64,000 bases of DNA from an uncultured Lachnospiraceae bacterium (GCA_947650005.1 CANSTU010000010.1:1-64000), one strand, 5' to 3'. Positions 34,643-44,670 are shown, numbered from the stretch's first letter. Notes: generated by a model not told the origin, from the sequence alone. Made by a program: numbers and translations.

Positions 34643-35629
34643 TTACCGCTTCATGGAAACCAGATCAGAGAGCATCTCGTCACTGACCGTAATCATCTTG
34701 GAATTGGCCTGAAATCCTCTGTGGGTGGTGATCATTTCCGAAAATTCCTTAGCAAGATCCACATTGGAGGCTTCAATATATCCGGGCATAAGCGAAGATA
34801 CAGCGCCTCCGGCCGGTGTGGCTGAAGCCGCACCAGTATTATCCCGTTCATTAGAATTATAGTAGTTATTCCCTACTTTGGTCAAACCTTCCGGATTCTG
34901 GAAGGTAGCAATCGCAACCTTACCCAGATAAATTGTTTTGGGTTCCGTTCCTTTACTGGGATCAGCAGGATCTTTAGGAATAGACACTGTAGCGGAGATC
35001 AAGCCATTCTTATCAACGCTGATACTGTCCAACTGCACTGCCTGACCCGCTCCTAAAGTATCAGAAAAACCGCCCAAATTCTCCATCGGAGCACGCAAAG
35101 CAAACAGGTTATCCAATCCAAATTCTTTATCCTCACCGCTCTCTATACCAGCAGCAGTTGGACGGAAGCCGAATACAAAATTACCGTTTGCATCCGTGAT
35201 ATACCCTTCACTGTCTACCCGGAACTGGCCAACCCTGGTATAATCAAAACCACTGCCCTTAAATGACGTCCCATTGGCTCCTTCGACCGCAACACCACCC
35301 GCTGCATGCGGTGTGGCCCTGGTAATAAAGAATCCCTGCCCATCGATGGAAGCGTTAAACCCACCCGTATAAGAAGGGGTGGAGGCGGTCATATCCATAC
35401 CGATACTGCCCATCAGAGTACCATAGCCGTACTGGGCCGCATTTACGCCGCCCGCCTGGCCGCTGTGCCCTGTGGAAGCCGTGGAAGTCTGATACATGGC
35501 ATCCATAAAAGTATATGTTTGCGCTTTGAAACCAAATGTATTCACATTGGCGATATTATGTCCAACCACGTCCATCTTGTTCTGATGGGCCCTCAGGCCT
35601 GCCACCGCTGAATCCATTGCTCTTAACAT
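34643..35629 (-). CDS. flgE: Flagellar hook protein FlgE
   Basis: The 328-residue hook subunit has the N-terminal motif GHNIANVNTFGFKAQTYTF (about 28-46), a central domain with IDGQGFFI and the C-terminal helical region SSLMPGYIEASNVDLAKEF and RGFQANSKMITVSDEML. It is short for a hook protein, with few inserted D2/D3 domains. It follows the small TIGR02530-type gene and flgD, the standard order. Confidence 0.93.
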   Translation of the reverse strand: MLRAMDSAVAGLRAHQNKMDVVGHNIANVNTFGFKAQTYTFMDAMYQTSTASTGHSGQAGGVNAAQYGYGTLMGSIGMDMTASTPSYTGGFNASIDGQGFFITRATPHAAGGVAVEGANGTSFKGSGFDYTRVGQFRVDSEGYITDANGNFVFGFRPTAAGIESGEDKEFGLDNLFALRAPMENLGGFSDTLGAGQAVQLDSISVDKNGLISATVSIPKDPADPSKGTEPKTIYLGKVAIATFQNPEGLTKVGNNYYNSNERDNTGAASATPAGGAVSSLMPGYIEASNVDLAKEFSEMITTHRGFQANSKMITVSDEMLSDLVSMKR

Positions 35630-35703
35630 GTCTTTTCCTTTCTTCCGTCCCTCCGCCTTCCCTTCAGGTAGGCAGAACGCGCATCCTCAAAAAAGAGGGC
35701 CTG

Positions 35704-36084
35704 CTACATCAGGACGGCACTGTCAATATTGGTAAATATACGTTCCTTCATGTCGTTTTGAGACATGGTGGTAACCACTGTATTATTGGGGACATTCACG
35801 ATGAAAACCCCCTGGGCGCCGATGATGGCCACATCCCTGGCGCCTTTTCTCCTGGCGCCTTCTACGGCATGTTCCAACTCGCTCATCAGCTGATTGTCGA
35901 TGGGTATTCCCCGCTCGTTCATTCGTTTTGCGGCATGCTTGGAAAAATTCAGGCCAGCCTCCGCCTTTTCCTGGAGAAGCTGTGCAAAACCCGCTTTTTT
36001 CCCCCCCGTTCCAGGCGTAATAGTGTTCTGGCCGGGGATGCCGGACTGTCTACCCTCATAAGGGCGTATTCCGTTCACATCCAT
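35704..36084 (-). CDS. Flagellar operon protein, TIGR02530 family
   Basis: The 126-residue protein contains the family core FSKHAAKRMNERGIPIDN (about 46-63) and an Ala/Gly-rich C-terminal half with FIVNVPNNTVVTTMSQ. Genes of this family lie between flgD and flgE in Firmicutes; the function is not established. The ATG at 36084 follows AGAGG; the longer frame to 36126 has no better signal. Confidence 0.88.
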   Translation of the reverse strand: MDVNGIRPYEGRQSGIPGQNTITPGTGGKKAGFAQLLQEKAEAGLNFSKHAAKRMNERGIPIDNQLMSELEHAVEGARRKGARDVAIIGAQGVFIVNVPNNTVVTTMSQNDMKERIFTNIDSAVLM

Positions 36085-36147
36085 TATGTATAACCTCTTT
36101 TCCAAAGCCGCTGACCGCTTACTCACTATCTAGGAAGCAGCCGCTCC

Positions 36148-37056
36148 CTATTCTGTGGCATCACCTGTGCTTCCGCCGCTAGGAGCTTCTTTCGCACCGC
36201 TCACGGCCTCGCTTTCACTCTCTTGCGTCTGGCCAACATCACCTGCGTTTCCAGCATCCGGATTGGTCCCCATGGCTCCGCCTACATTCTCACCTTCCGT
36301 ACTTGCGTCCACTGCATCCGAACCGCCGGTCACACCGGATTCTCCGGTTCCTTCCGAGCTTCCACCCTGGCTTCCGCTTCCTTCCACCTCGGTTCCGCCC
36401 TCGCTGCCTTCTCCGGCGCCGTCAGGCTCTTCCGGTTTCCCGTCGCCTTCCACTTTATCCGTCTGCGGACCATCTTCCGGTTTTCCTGCTGATGATGACT
36501 GATCGGACAATCTGTCCACAATCATATCCACCAGCTTCTCCACCGCATCATCATCATCGGAAGAATCCGGAGGAACTTCTGTGGCGCCGCCGCCAAAGGA
36601 ATCCGGAACTCTGCCCACACCCAACAGATGGGACAACTGATATTCTTTGGGATCACCCTCCAGCTTGAAAGTAGGGTTTCCTGTCGTGAAGTTCACATAC
36701 TCCACTCTACCGTATTTTACTCCTACCATCGATTCTTGTCCATAGGAATTTTCCTCCGTCACCGCCACCGAAACTTCCTGACCGATCAAACCGGCCGCAT
36801 ATGTCTGGGTATTCACCGCTGTGGTGTTGTCTATGGCAGTGGTCATGGACGACATAGCCTGCACCATAGCCATCTGCGTTAACTGATTCATCAGTTCACT
36901 GCTGTCCATGGGATTGGTCACATCCTGATTCTGGAGCTGAACTGCCAAAAGCTGGAAATAGTCCGTCATATTCAGGGTATTCTTATCGTTGGACTCCACC
37001 GTATAGGAAGTGGGCGCGTAGGGATTCCCAGTTCCACTAATCGATATATCTGCCAT
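36148..37056 (-). CDS. flgD: Hook-capping protein FlgD with long acidic tail
   Basis: FlgD caps the growing hook. Residues 28-150 contain the family core (LNMTDYFQLLAVQLQNQDVTNP in parts, MDSSELMNQLTQMAMVQ). The Clostridial short form lacks the Ig-like domain. From about residue 165 the sequence is a Gly/Ser/Glu/Asp-rich low-complexity tail of about 135 residues, which roughly doubles the length and is not part of the family. The role of the tail is unknown. Confidence 0.9.
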   Translation of the reverse strand: MADISISGTGNPYAPTSYTVESNDKNTLNMTDYFQLLAVQLQNQDVTNPMDSSELMNQLTQMAMVQAMSSMTTAIDNTTAVNTQTYAAGLIGQEVSVAVTEENSYGQESMVGVKYGRVEYVNFTTGNPTFKLEGDPKEYQLSHLLGVGRVPDSFGGGATEVPPDSSDDDDAVEKLVDMIVDRLSDQSSSAGKPEDGPQTDKVEGDGKPEEPDGAGEGSEGGTEVEGSGSQGGSSEGTGESGVTGGSDAVDASTEGENVGGAMGTNPDAGNAGDVGQTQESESEAVSGAKEAPSGGSTGDATE

Positions 37057-37077
37057 TTCTCTTCCTCTTTTCCGCCC

Positions 37078-38301
37078 TTAAATCAGGCCAAGTCGTAACT
37101 GCTGTGCAAAAGAATCCGCCTGATGCTTCTCTTTCTCCGGGCTCTGTTGTCTGCCTTCCTGTCTCTCCTGTCCGCCTTGGCCCTGATGGCCGTCGTTCTC
37201 GGATTGATCTTGGTTCGGCTCCGCCGGCTGCGTGTAGATCACCGTTTCCTGCCCGGTCTTTTCTTCCAGGATTGCGGCGATTTCCGAAGCTTTCTGATTC
37301 AGAAGCTCCAGAGTTCTCGGATTGTTTGCCAGGATGGATACCGCCGCGCGGTCTCCTTCATACACAAGCCTGATGGTCAGTTTCCCAAGGGACGCGGGTT
37401 CCAGCTCCACGGTAAGTGTCCGGCCGGTTTCCGGCAGCTTTGCTGCCAGTGTATGACCCAAGTCCTCAGGAAGAGTCTGTTCCGTGGTTTTCAGCGGAAC
37501 ATCTACGGCTGTTCTCTCCGTGGGAACCGTCGTTGTCTCCTCCCTGACCGCCTTCTGGAAGCTCTGTGCTCCATATGCGGCTTCCTGTACGGCATTATGA
37601 TTGTTTTCCGAAAAATCAGGCGCCTTTTCTGTCCTAGGGCTCTTTCCGCTCTCCTGTCTTTCCGTACCCGTCTCCGTCTTCGCTCCTGCCTCTTCCTTTA
37701 CAGCCGAAACCTTATGGGGCTGCTCGGATATCGCAGCAACTTCCTTATCGGGCGCTGCATCCCCGGCGGCTTCTTTCGGCCTTTCAGCAATCTCCATCTC
37801 CTTGACAGGAATGATGTCCTTCGCCTGCGATTCCTCCGTAACGGCTTCCGTTATCATGGCCTCAGGCTCTTTTATCGCCTGCTTTTCGACGGGGGTCTGC
37901 TCCACACCGATCGCTTGCGCCACTGTCACTTCTTCCACAGCGGCAGGCCGCTCTGTCTGCACTTGCGGCTCCTCTACCGTCAACGTGACCATCTGTGCGG
38001 CCTGTTGCTGAAGAACGGCCTGTTGCAGGACTTCTCCTTCCGCTCCCACAGGTTCCTTGGGAAAGGATACTTCCTGTTCTTCCTGCCCGCCTTTTACGGG
38101 AACATCTTTCTTTTCCCCGTCAGCTTCCTGGGCCTTGCTACCTTCCGGCTTTTTGTTTTCCGGCTGTGAAACCGCATCCTTGCGCTCCTGAAGAAGCTTC
38201 ATAAAGGCATCCTTTTCAGATGGCGCATCCGCAGCCTGACTTCGTTTCGATGAGCCGGATCTTGCGGAAGACAAGGGACTTTGCACCTTGACTCCTTCCA
38301 T
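37078..38301 (-). CDS. fliK: Hook-length control protein FliK
   Basis: The 407-residue protein has a long, Glu/Lys/Gln/Val-rich disordered N-terminal ruler region and the C-terminal FliK domain (about 285-365) with LTVELEPASLGKLTIRL, followed by a Gln-rich end. FliK measures hook length and triggers the FlhB specificity switch. ATG at 38301 follows AGGAGG. Position between fliJ and flgD is typical. Confidence 0.9.
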   Translation of the reverse strand: MEGVKVQSPLSSARSGSSKRSQAADAPSEKDAFMKLLQERKDAVSQPENKKPEGSKAQEADGEKKDVPVKGGQEEQEVSFPKEPVGAEGEVLQQAVLQQQAAQMVTLTVEEPQVQTERPAAVEEVTVAQAIGVEQTPVEKQAIKEPEAMITEAVTEESQAKDIIPVKEMEIAERPKEAAGDAAPDKEVAAISEQPHKVSAVKEEAGAKTETGTERQESGKSPRTEKAPDFSENNHNAVQEAAYGAQSFQKAVREETTTVPTERTAVDVPLKTTEQTLPEDLGHTLAAKLPETGRTLTVELEPASLGKLTIRLVYEGDRAAVSILANNPRTLELLNQKASEIAAILEEKTGQETVIYTQPAEPNQDQSENDGHQGQGGQERQEGRQQSPEKEKHQADSFAQQLRLGLI

Positions 38302-38391
38302 GTGATTCCTCCTTTCTCTTTCTTTTTTATCTATGATCAACGGCCTCATAGGCCGGGACCATCTTATCCAAATAGGAACAGGCCTTTCGGG

Positions 38392-38853
38392 TTAGGACCC
38401 TCTATGCTGATGCCTGATCCGCAGAGAGGCGTTGGATACAAATTCCTCTATAAAGGCTTCATCAGCCTTTGCCACCTCTTTTTGATATTCCATAATCTTT
38501 CGGTCTTTCAGCTTTTCAAATCGGGAAGTATCCACCTTTGCAGTAATCACTTCCTGCTTCTTTTCATTTTCCTGCCTCTGTAATTCCTTTAAGCGTTCCT
38601 TTTCTTCATCTATGATCTGTTCCATGCGCCCGATGCACATGTCGAAAAGCATATAATTGCTTATGGGGGCTCCTTCTGCCTTCGTCCTGTTAAATTCATC
38701 CTCATAGCCCAAAAGATCCCGATGCAGCCCATGAATCTCTTCCTGTTTCCTGTTGACATTCTGCAGGATCAACGCATGTTCCGTCTTCAAATTATCCAGA
38801 ACCTGTGTTTTATAGGTCAACACCGTATCCAGCCTGTATTTAAACTTTTTCAC
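38392..38853 (-). CDS. fliJ: Flagellar export protein FliJ
   Basis: The 153-residue protein is almost entirely coiled coil (FKYRLDTVLTYKTQVLDNLK and a long Glu/Lys helix), as expected for FliJ, the central stalk of the export ATPase. The preferred start is GTG at 38853, six bases after GGAG (in GATGGGAGC). Upstream codons lie close behind fliI and lack the family pattern. Confidence 0.85.
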   Translation of the reverse strand: MKKFKYRLDTVLTYKTQVLDNLKTEHALILQNVNRKQEEIHGLHRDLLGYEDEFNRTKAEGAPISNYMLFDMCIGRMEQIIDEEKERLKELQRQENEKKQEVITAKVDTSRFEKLKDRKIMEYQKEVAKADEAFIEEFVSNASLRIRHQHRGS

Positions 38854-38921
38854 TGTCCGCTCCCATCCATATGTAAATTGCCCGGCAGGCCTTAAGAAAT
38901 CTTTCCCCATCTTTCTGGGGC

Positions 38922-40223
38922 TTACCCCACGATCGCGCCGATACGCCGAAGCGTTTCTTCGTAGGAAAAACTTTCATTAATACTCTGTTGTAAAAATCCG
39001 TTGATATCCCCGATCTTGGAAACAGCTTCATCCAATGCCGGATTGTTTCCCCGCTTATATGCGCCTATGGAAATCAAATCCGCATTCTTCTGGTACATTC
39101 CCAGCAGATTTCTCAAACGGGAGGCCAGCCTCTGGTGTTCTTCCGAAACGATCTCCACCATAAGCCTGGAGATACTGGCGCCAATATCGATGGCCGGAAA
39201 ATGATTCTCATTCGCTAACTGCCTGCTTAATACAATATGCCCATCCAGGATGCCGCGTACCGTGTCCGCAATCGGTTCATTGGTATCATCGCCTTCCACC
39301 AGTACGGTATAGACGCCTGTAATGGAACCCTTCCCGAAATTTCCACTGCGTTCCAACAGCTTGGGAAACTCCGCATAAATGGAGGGGGTATATCCTCTAG
39401 CGATGGGAGGTTCGCCGATCGCCAGGCCAATTTCCCGCTGGGCCATCGCATACCTGGTGAGGGAATCCATCATCAGGAGCACATCATACCCCTGATCCTT
39501 GAAATACTCCGCTATGGTAGTGGCCACCAGCGGACATTTCATCCGGAGCATGGCTGGCTGATCGGAGGTGGCTACCACAAGCACCGAACGCCTCATTCCT
39601 TCCTCGCCCAAATCCTTCTCTATAAACTCCAGCACCTCCCGGCCACGTTCCCCCACCAGGGCGATTACGTTGATATCCGTCTTCACATTCTTGGCAATCA
39701 TACCCATCAGCGTACTCTTACCCACGCCGGATCCAGCAAAAATCCCGATCCTCTGGCCTTTGCCTATGGTGTTAAGACCATCAATGGCCTTCACCCCGAA
39801 TTCCAGCCGTTCCCGTATAGGAGGACGGTTGAGCGGATTGATATAGGGGCTATTCACCGTATAATAATTGGGGGAAGTAAATCCTTCTCTTCCGTCAATG
39901 GGTTCCCCCAGCGCATTAATAATCCGCCCTCTGAGGAAATCTCCCACCGGCACCTTCAGGCTCCGCCTGGTGTTGCGGACAAAACTGCCTGAAGAAATAC
40001 CGCTGGTGGCTTCGTATGTCATAAGTTGAATCTTTCCGTCTTTGAACCCCACCACTTCAGCAGGCATCTGTCGGTTCTGTTCTTCGTTATAGATCATAAC
40101 GATATCCCCGATGCTGGAACGGCCGCCGGAGGCTTCCATAGACATGCCAACCACGTTTTCAATTTTTCCGATATGGCTGACCGTCTCGGACTTGCTGATC
40201 AGCTGCGGGATCTTTTCATACAT
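38922..40223 (-). CDS. fliI: Flagellum-specific ATPase FliI
   Basis: The 433-residue ATPase energises flagellar protein export. It has the P-loop GSGVGKST at residues 164-171, Walker B LLMMDSLTRYAMAQREIGLA in parts, and the family segment GEPPIARGYTPSIYAEFPKL. It hexamerises with FliH and FliJ. It is full length and follows fliH by 9 nt. Confidence 0.97.
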   Translation of the reverse strand: MYEKIPQLISKSETVSHIGKIENVVGMSMEASGGRSSIGDIVMIYNEEQNRQMPAEVVGFKDGKIQLMTYEATSGISSGSFVRNTRRSLKVPVGDFLRGRIINALGEPIDGREGFTSPNYYTVNSPYINPLNRPPIRERLEFGVKAIDGLNTIGKGQRIGIFAGSGVGKSTLMGMIAKNVKTDINVIALVGERGREVLEFIEKDLGEEGMRRSVLVVATSDQPAMLRMKCPLVATTIAEYFKDQGYDVLLMMDSLTRYAMAQREIGLAIGEPPIARGYTPSIYAEFPKLLERSGNFGKGSITGVYTVLVEGDDTNEPIADTVRGILDGHIVLSRQLANENHFPAIDIGASISRLMVEIVSEEHQRLASRLRNLLGMYQKNADLISIGAYKRGNNPALDEAVSKIGDINGFLQQSINESFSYEETLRRIGAIVG

Positions 40224-40232
40224 ATGCGGCTC

Positions 40233-41138
40233 CTATATTCCCACATTCCCCAAAATATCTTTGATGTTCTCAATCTGCGTATTCACGCTCACATCCACGA
40301 TCTCTTCCGGCATCTCTATGATGCAGTTACCGCGGTCTTCTTTGTCCATAACGATGAACTTGATGTTGTCGGACAGATGGGAAAGCTGATCGAGAATACC
40401 GGTGTCCGCCTCCATCATCATATCGTAGTCGAATTTATCGATGTAAATCTTGACCCATGCCGTTTTCTTTAATTTCTCCGTAGCGGAAACAATCATCTGC
40501 TTGATCACTTCTCCGCTGGACTTTAAACTGATATGGATGACCTTCTCACCCACAGCCACGGCACAGTCCTTCAGTTCATCCAAATATCTGTGCAGGCACT
40601 GTTCCTTAGCCGTTTCCACGGAAGACAGCGCCCGTTTCATCTCTTCCTGAAAAGCCAGAAGGGTCTGTCTCAATTCCTCCCGGCATTCCTCCTCCGCCTT
40701 TTTCCTGCCTTCCAGGAATCCGGCCTCATAACCCTCTTTAAAACCGTCTTCTTTCGCTTGGGAAGCCTCTTCCCTTGCCTCCGCCTCCGCCAGCATACGG
40801 ATTTCTTCCGCATCCCGCCTCGCTTCTTCCAGCAGCCGGGCCGCTTCTTCCTCCGTCTGTTGGAATAGGATATCCCCTTTTTCCGGCTCCTCTTCCTCCA
40901 AGGGCGTGTCAAGAGGAAAATCCTCCTGATCAGATTGTATATCTTCCTCCTGGGGAGGAATGCCGGTTAAGGCCGGAAATTCTTCCTCCCCCTGGTCATA
41001 GCGGGGAAACACAGCCCGGCGCGGCGCCTTATCCAGATTCTGCAGGGTCACTTCCGTAGGGGGAATATACTGTTCGATGGTATAAGCCCCGGATTTATCA
41101 GGACGCTTCAGGACTCGTTTAGATGATGATGTTATCAT
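40233..41138 (-). CDS. fliH: Flagellar assembly protein FliH
   Basis: The 301-residue protein has an acidic N-terminal half, a long Glu/Ala/Arg-rich coiled coil (about 85-165) containing GxxxG-like repeats (GFKEGYEAGFLEG), and the C-terminal V-ATPase-E-like domain. FliH binds FliI and the C-ring. The start overlaps the last 20 nt of fliG and follows GGGAGGAGAGG. Confidence 0.9.
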   Translation of the reverse strand: MITSSSKRVLKRPDKSGAYTIEQYIPPTEVTLQNLDKAPRRAVFPRYDQGEEEFPALTGIPPQEEDIQSDQEDFPLDTPLEEEEPEKGDILFQQTEEEAARLLEEARRDAEEIRMLAEAEAREEASQAKEDGFKEGYEAGFLEGRKKAEEECREELRQTLLAFQEEMKRALSSVETAKEQCLHRYLDELKDCAVAVGEKVIHISLKSSGEVIKQMIVSATEKLKKTAWVKIYIDKFDYDMMMEADTGILDQLSHLSDNIKFIVMDKEDRGNCIIEMPEEIVDVSVNTQIENIKDILGNVGI

Positions 41139-42180
41139 CCTCTCCTCCCTTCTTAATGATCACTTCGCCCTGTTCCTCCAGCTTCCGGATAATATTAACA
41201 ATACGCTGCTGCGCTTCTTCCACGTCCTTCAACCTTACATTGGTCGTAATCTCCAGATCGGCGCGCACCGAATCCGACATACGCTTGGACATATTGCTGA
41301 AAAATACGGTGCGCATCTCTTCCGAAGCGCTCTTGAGGGCATATACGATATCTTTGGTATCGCAGTCCCGAACGAAACGCTGCACCGACCTGTCGTCCAT
41401 ATCCAGAATATTTTCGAATACGAACATCTTTTCTCTGATAGTCTGCGCCAAATCCGGATTGTTTTTGTCCAGTTCCTCGAAGATCTTTCTTTCGCTGCTT
41501 CGATCCACGTGGTTCATCATATCCGCCACAAAATCCACACCGCCCAGGCTCATATTGTCCTCGCTGGTGATGATGGTGGCAAACTTACGTTTCATCTCCT
41601 CTTCCACAATAGCGATGGCCTCCGGGGAAACCCGATCCATGTTCGCCATGCTTTCCAAGGTCTTAATCCGTTTCTCGTCCGATAATTCCTCCAGGATCTG
41701 AGCAGCCTGCTCCGGCTCCATATAAGCCATAATCAAAGCGATTACCTGAGGACGTTCATTCTGCAGCAGGGAGAAAAGCGCCTTCGGATCGCCTTTCATG
41801 AAGAAATTGAAAGGCTTGGACTGAAGGGTCTTGGAAACCTTCTCTAAAAGATTCCTGGCCGTGGATTCGCCAAAAGCCTTTTCCAGAACGTTCCTGGCAT
41901 AATCCAATCCTCCGTCTGTCATCATCTTATGGGTGAGGCAGAGCTTATAGAACTCATCCAACGTCGTCTCCACCTGACCGTTGCTGGTTTTCCCCAGCTT
42001 AGCCACCTCAAAAGTCAGCTCTTCTATATCTTCTTCGCTTAAATACTTATAAATCTGGGAGGCCCGGTCCGCCCCGAGAGACACAACCACAAGCGCTGCT
42101 TTGGCCCTAGAATCGGTTATGGGTTCATCTTCCGCTTTATTTTGATCGTTTTCTATTGTTGGATCTGTTGCCATTGCCAT
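41119..42180 (-). CDS. fliG: Flagellar motor switch protein FliG
   Basis: The 353-residue protein transmits torque from MotAB. It contains the three armadillo-like FliG domains, with the EQAAQILEEL-type middle motif (MEPEQAAQILEELSDEKR in parts) and the C-terminal charged helix MDDRSVQRFVRDCDTKD. The preferred ATG at 42180 follows AGGAGG; the gene overlaps the end of fliF by 44 nt. Confidence 0.95.
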   Translation of the reverse strand: MAMATDPTIENDQNKAEDEPITDSRAKAALVVVSLGADRASQIYKYLSEEDIEELTFEVAKLGKTSNGQVETTLDEFYKLCLTHKMMTDGGLDYARNVLEKAFGESTARNLLEKVSKTLQSKPFNFFMKGDPKALFSLLQNERPQVIALIMAYMEPEQAAQILEELSDEKRIKTLESMANMDRVSPEAIAIVEEEMKRKFATIITSEDNMSLGGVDFVADMMNHVDRSSERKIFEELDKNNPDLAQTIREKMFVFENILDMDDRSVQRFVRDCDTKDIVYALKSASEEMRTVFFSNMSKRMSDSVRADLEITTNVRLKDVEEAQQRIVNIIRKLEEQGEVIIKKGGEDDNIII

Positions 42181-43876
42181 CTTCGCTTTCCTCCTCTCCG
42201 TTGAGCCAGCCTTGGATAAGTTTCGCCACGATCTGCGGATTCTGATCCACAAATTCCGCAATATTCTGTTTCAGACGCAGGCTGCGCTGCATACGAAGGT
42301 TGAGAATTTCCTCATTTTTGGCAAATTCGTCTTCTATCTCCGCCAAGCCAGGCACGCCGAGACCTTCCGCATCCTCATCTTCGGACTCCACTTCTCCTCC
42401 GGCCAGGTCTTCAGCTGAAAGCTCTCCTCCGCCCATGATCTCCACAACTTCCGCTTCCTCTTCCTTCCGCTTCTTCCTTCTCCTTACCAGAAGCAGGATT
42501 AAAAGCAGGATCAGAAGGACAATTCCCACAAGAATGGCAATCCATACAGCGAGCGGAAGCGCTGCCACCAATGCAGCAAAGCCAACGGGCTGAACCACGA
42601 TCTCCTGCGTAGGTTCCGGATTCGGCGCGCGGACTATTGTGATTTTCTCTCCCGCAGTATCCAAGGGCACGCCAGCGGAGTTGGCCACCAAACGCCGAAG
42701 CGTCTCTTCAGGCACGCTCTCCGAATCGTCCGTAAGGATAACCACACCGATAGAAACATCCTCCAGGACGCCCGGATCGATCTGCCGCTGTTCCTTGAGA
42801 ATATTATACAGCCACTGCCTGGATGCACTGTAGCTGTTATAGCCCTCATCCACTTCGGCCGTCTCATCCTCGTTAGTATAACGAGGCGTATCCGCATTAG
42901 CGTCGGTTCCAACCACGCCTCCTGCGGCCTGTTCGGCGCCATAGGCGCCTTCCCCATTCAATTCTTCCGTTTCCAGAAGCCCTCTCTTATCTTCTTCGTC
43001 AATCCGATCAGGCGTGGTATATTGGGTGGACTCCTGAATCAGCCTTTCCATGTTCAGCGTACCCTTTACGGATACCGCCACATTGCCCGTCCCATAGAGC
43101 TGTTCCAGCACACGTCTCACATTGCCTGCGATGTTGCTCTCCACTAAGGTGGTTAAACTGGTCAAATCCGTAGCGCTCCCGGACGTGGAGCCGCCCGAAT
43201 CGGAAGCAACCTCTGTCATGGTCGCCGCATCCAATACCGCTACGTCCGTGAAATTCATTCCCCGTACCGCATGGGAAATCAGGGTCTTTACAGCCTGCGC
43301 TTTTTCTTCCGTCAAAGCGCTTCCATTTTTCATGGTTATAACCACGGAAGCCGAAGCAGACATCTGCGCCTCATCCCCTAGGGCGTATTTACGATCGCTC
43401 GCCTCGTTAATGACTACCTTCGCATCCTGGACGCCCTCAAACAGACGAATCTGCGCGCCCAACCGATCCTGCAGTTCATATAAAGTAATCTGCTTCTTAT
43501 CCGACTCGGTCGTCATCAGTCCGGTGTTATTCAGATACATGTCATATGTAAAGCCGCTCTTGGGATAACCTTGACTTAAAAGGTTTGCCCTCGTCTGATC
43601 CACCACATTGGACAGGACACGGATTGTGCCGTTGCCCGGGTCGTATCGGTAGCTGGTCCCCTCTTCCTGCAGGAGACCCACCAGCTGTGTCGCTTCCTCC
43701 TGGCTCAGCCCCGTAAAAAGGGTGCTGTATTCCTTATCCTTTCCCAGGAAGAATAGCGCAATTATCGCAATTAAAGCAACCACCGCAGTTCCCGCGGCAA
43801 TTGCTTTAATAATATTCCGGGTTTTCTCCGGTATGTTTTGCCAGCTTTCTTTCAAATTCTGCACGTTATCATCCAA
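42137..43876 (-). CDS. fliF: Flagellar MS-ring protein FliF
   Basis: The 579-residue protein builds the MS ring. It has the N-terminal transmembrane helix (about 24-45), the secretin/YscJ-like ring-building motifs (FTGLSQEEATQLVGLLQEEG in parts, then YPKSGFTYDMYL), a second helix near residue 455-478 followed by RRRKKRKEEE, and a short C-terminal FliG-binding tail. Confidence 0.96.
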   Translation of the reverse strand: MDDNVQNLKESWQNIPEKTRNIIKAIAAGTAVVALIAIIALFFLGKDKEYSTLFTGLSQEEATQLVGLLQEEGTSYRYDPGNGTIRVLSNVVDQTRANLLSQGYPKSGFTYDMYLNNTGLMTTESDKKQITLYELQDRLGAQIRLFEGVQDAKVVINEASDRKYALGDEAQMSASASVVITMKNGSALTEEKAQAVKTLISHAVRGMNFTDVAVLDAATMTEVASDSGGSTSGSATDLTSLTTLVESNIAGNVRRVLEQLYGTGNVAVSVKGTLNMERLIQESTQYTTPDRIDEEDKRGLLETEELNGEGAYGAEQAAGGVVGTDANADTPRYTNEDETAEVDEGYNSYSASRQWLYNILKEQRQIDPGVLEDVSIGVVILTDDSESVPEETLRRLVANSAGVPLDTAGEKITIVRAPNPEPTQEIVVQPVGFAALVAALPLAVWIAILVGIVLLILLLILLLVRRRKKRKEEEAEVVEIMGGGELSAEDLAGGEVESEDEDAEGLGVPGLAEIEDEFAKNEEILNLRMQRSLRLKQNIAEFVDQNPQIVAKLIQGWLNGEEESEDGNGNRSNNRKRSK

Positions 43877-43900
43877 CCTTTTGTCATTTTATAGGGCATA

Positions 43901-44215
43901 TTAGACATTCATTTTGATCAACTCGTTATATGACTCCACTGCCTTATTCCGCAAAGATATCAGTACATCCAGGCTCAAGGCCGCCTTCGCTTCCGCGATC
44001 GGCAAAGTATGGGCATCGTCCAACTGCCCGGTGGACAAAAGGTATTGCTTATGTTCCACATCAGCCTCTGTTTCACGCACCTGGTCAACAGCATTCTTAA
44101 AAATGTCTTTAAATAGGGACGCTTCCGCATTGACAACGGCCGCATTCTGCGTCCCCTCCGCACCCCCAATAGATTGCCAAGGGGACATGAGTGTGATGAA
44201 TGATGCTCCTTCCAT
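43901..44215 (-). CDS. fliE: Hook-basal body protein FliE
   Basis: The 104-residue FliE links the MS ring to the rod. Recognisable segments are LFKDIFKNAVDQVRETEAD and the C-terminal AALSLDVLISLRNKAVESYNEL (in parts). It directly follows flgB, so the usual intervening flgC is missing. Confidence 0.93.
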   Translation of the reverse strand: MEGASFITLMSPWQSIGGAEGTQNAAVVNAEASLFKDIFKNAVDQVRETEADVEHKQYLLSTGQLDDAHTLPIAEAKAALSLDVLISLRNKAVESYNELIKMNV

Positions 44216-44277
44216 AACTACCTTCCTTCTTCCTTTTCCTATTCGGTCTTAGGCTTCGCAAGCTATTCTCATCTAAA

Positions 44278-44670
44278 TCAGAACGCCTTGGCTGCATTCT
44301 TCAGCCGGGTAATATTGTTATTGATGGAACTGAGCATATACTGATATTCATATGCAGTACGAACCACTTCCACCTGTTCCTGATCCATATCCACATTATT
44401 CCCGTCCAGCCTACTGGATTCCTTCCAAGTGGTATGCAGCCAGGAATGGGATGCGTCGATGGCTTCTGATACGGCACGCTTCGTCCCGTTCTTCACCTGG
44501 TTCGCATCCGTCAGCCTCTTATCCAGTTCCTCTTCAAAGGTTATGTACTGCGATTTAAAACCAGGGGTATCCACATTCGCCACATTGTTTAGGGACACCG
44601 ATTGCCTGGCCCATAGATAGTCAAGGACTTTTTCCGTCAACGCGATGCCATTGCCGTAAATATCAGACAT
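44278..44670 (-). CDS. flgB: Flagellar rod protein FlgB
   Basis: The 130-residue proximal rod protein has WARQSVSLNNVANVDTPGFK (residues 20-39), the EELDKRL segment and the C-terminal NVDMDQEQVEVVRTAYEYQY (in parts). It is the first gene of the flagellar operon, about 145 nt downstream of the promoter's -10 box. Confidence 0.95.
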   Translation of the reverse strand: MSDIYGNGIALTEKVLDYLWARQSVSLNNVANVDTPGFKSQYITFEEELDKRLTDANQVKNGTKRAVSEAIDASHSWLHTTWKESSRLDGNNVDMDQEQVEVVRTAYEYQYMLSSINNNITRLKNAAKAF

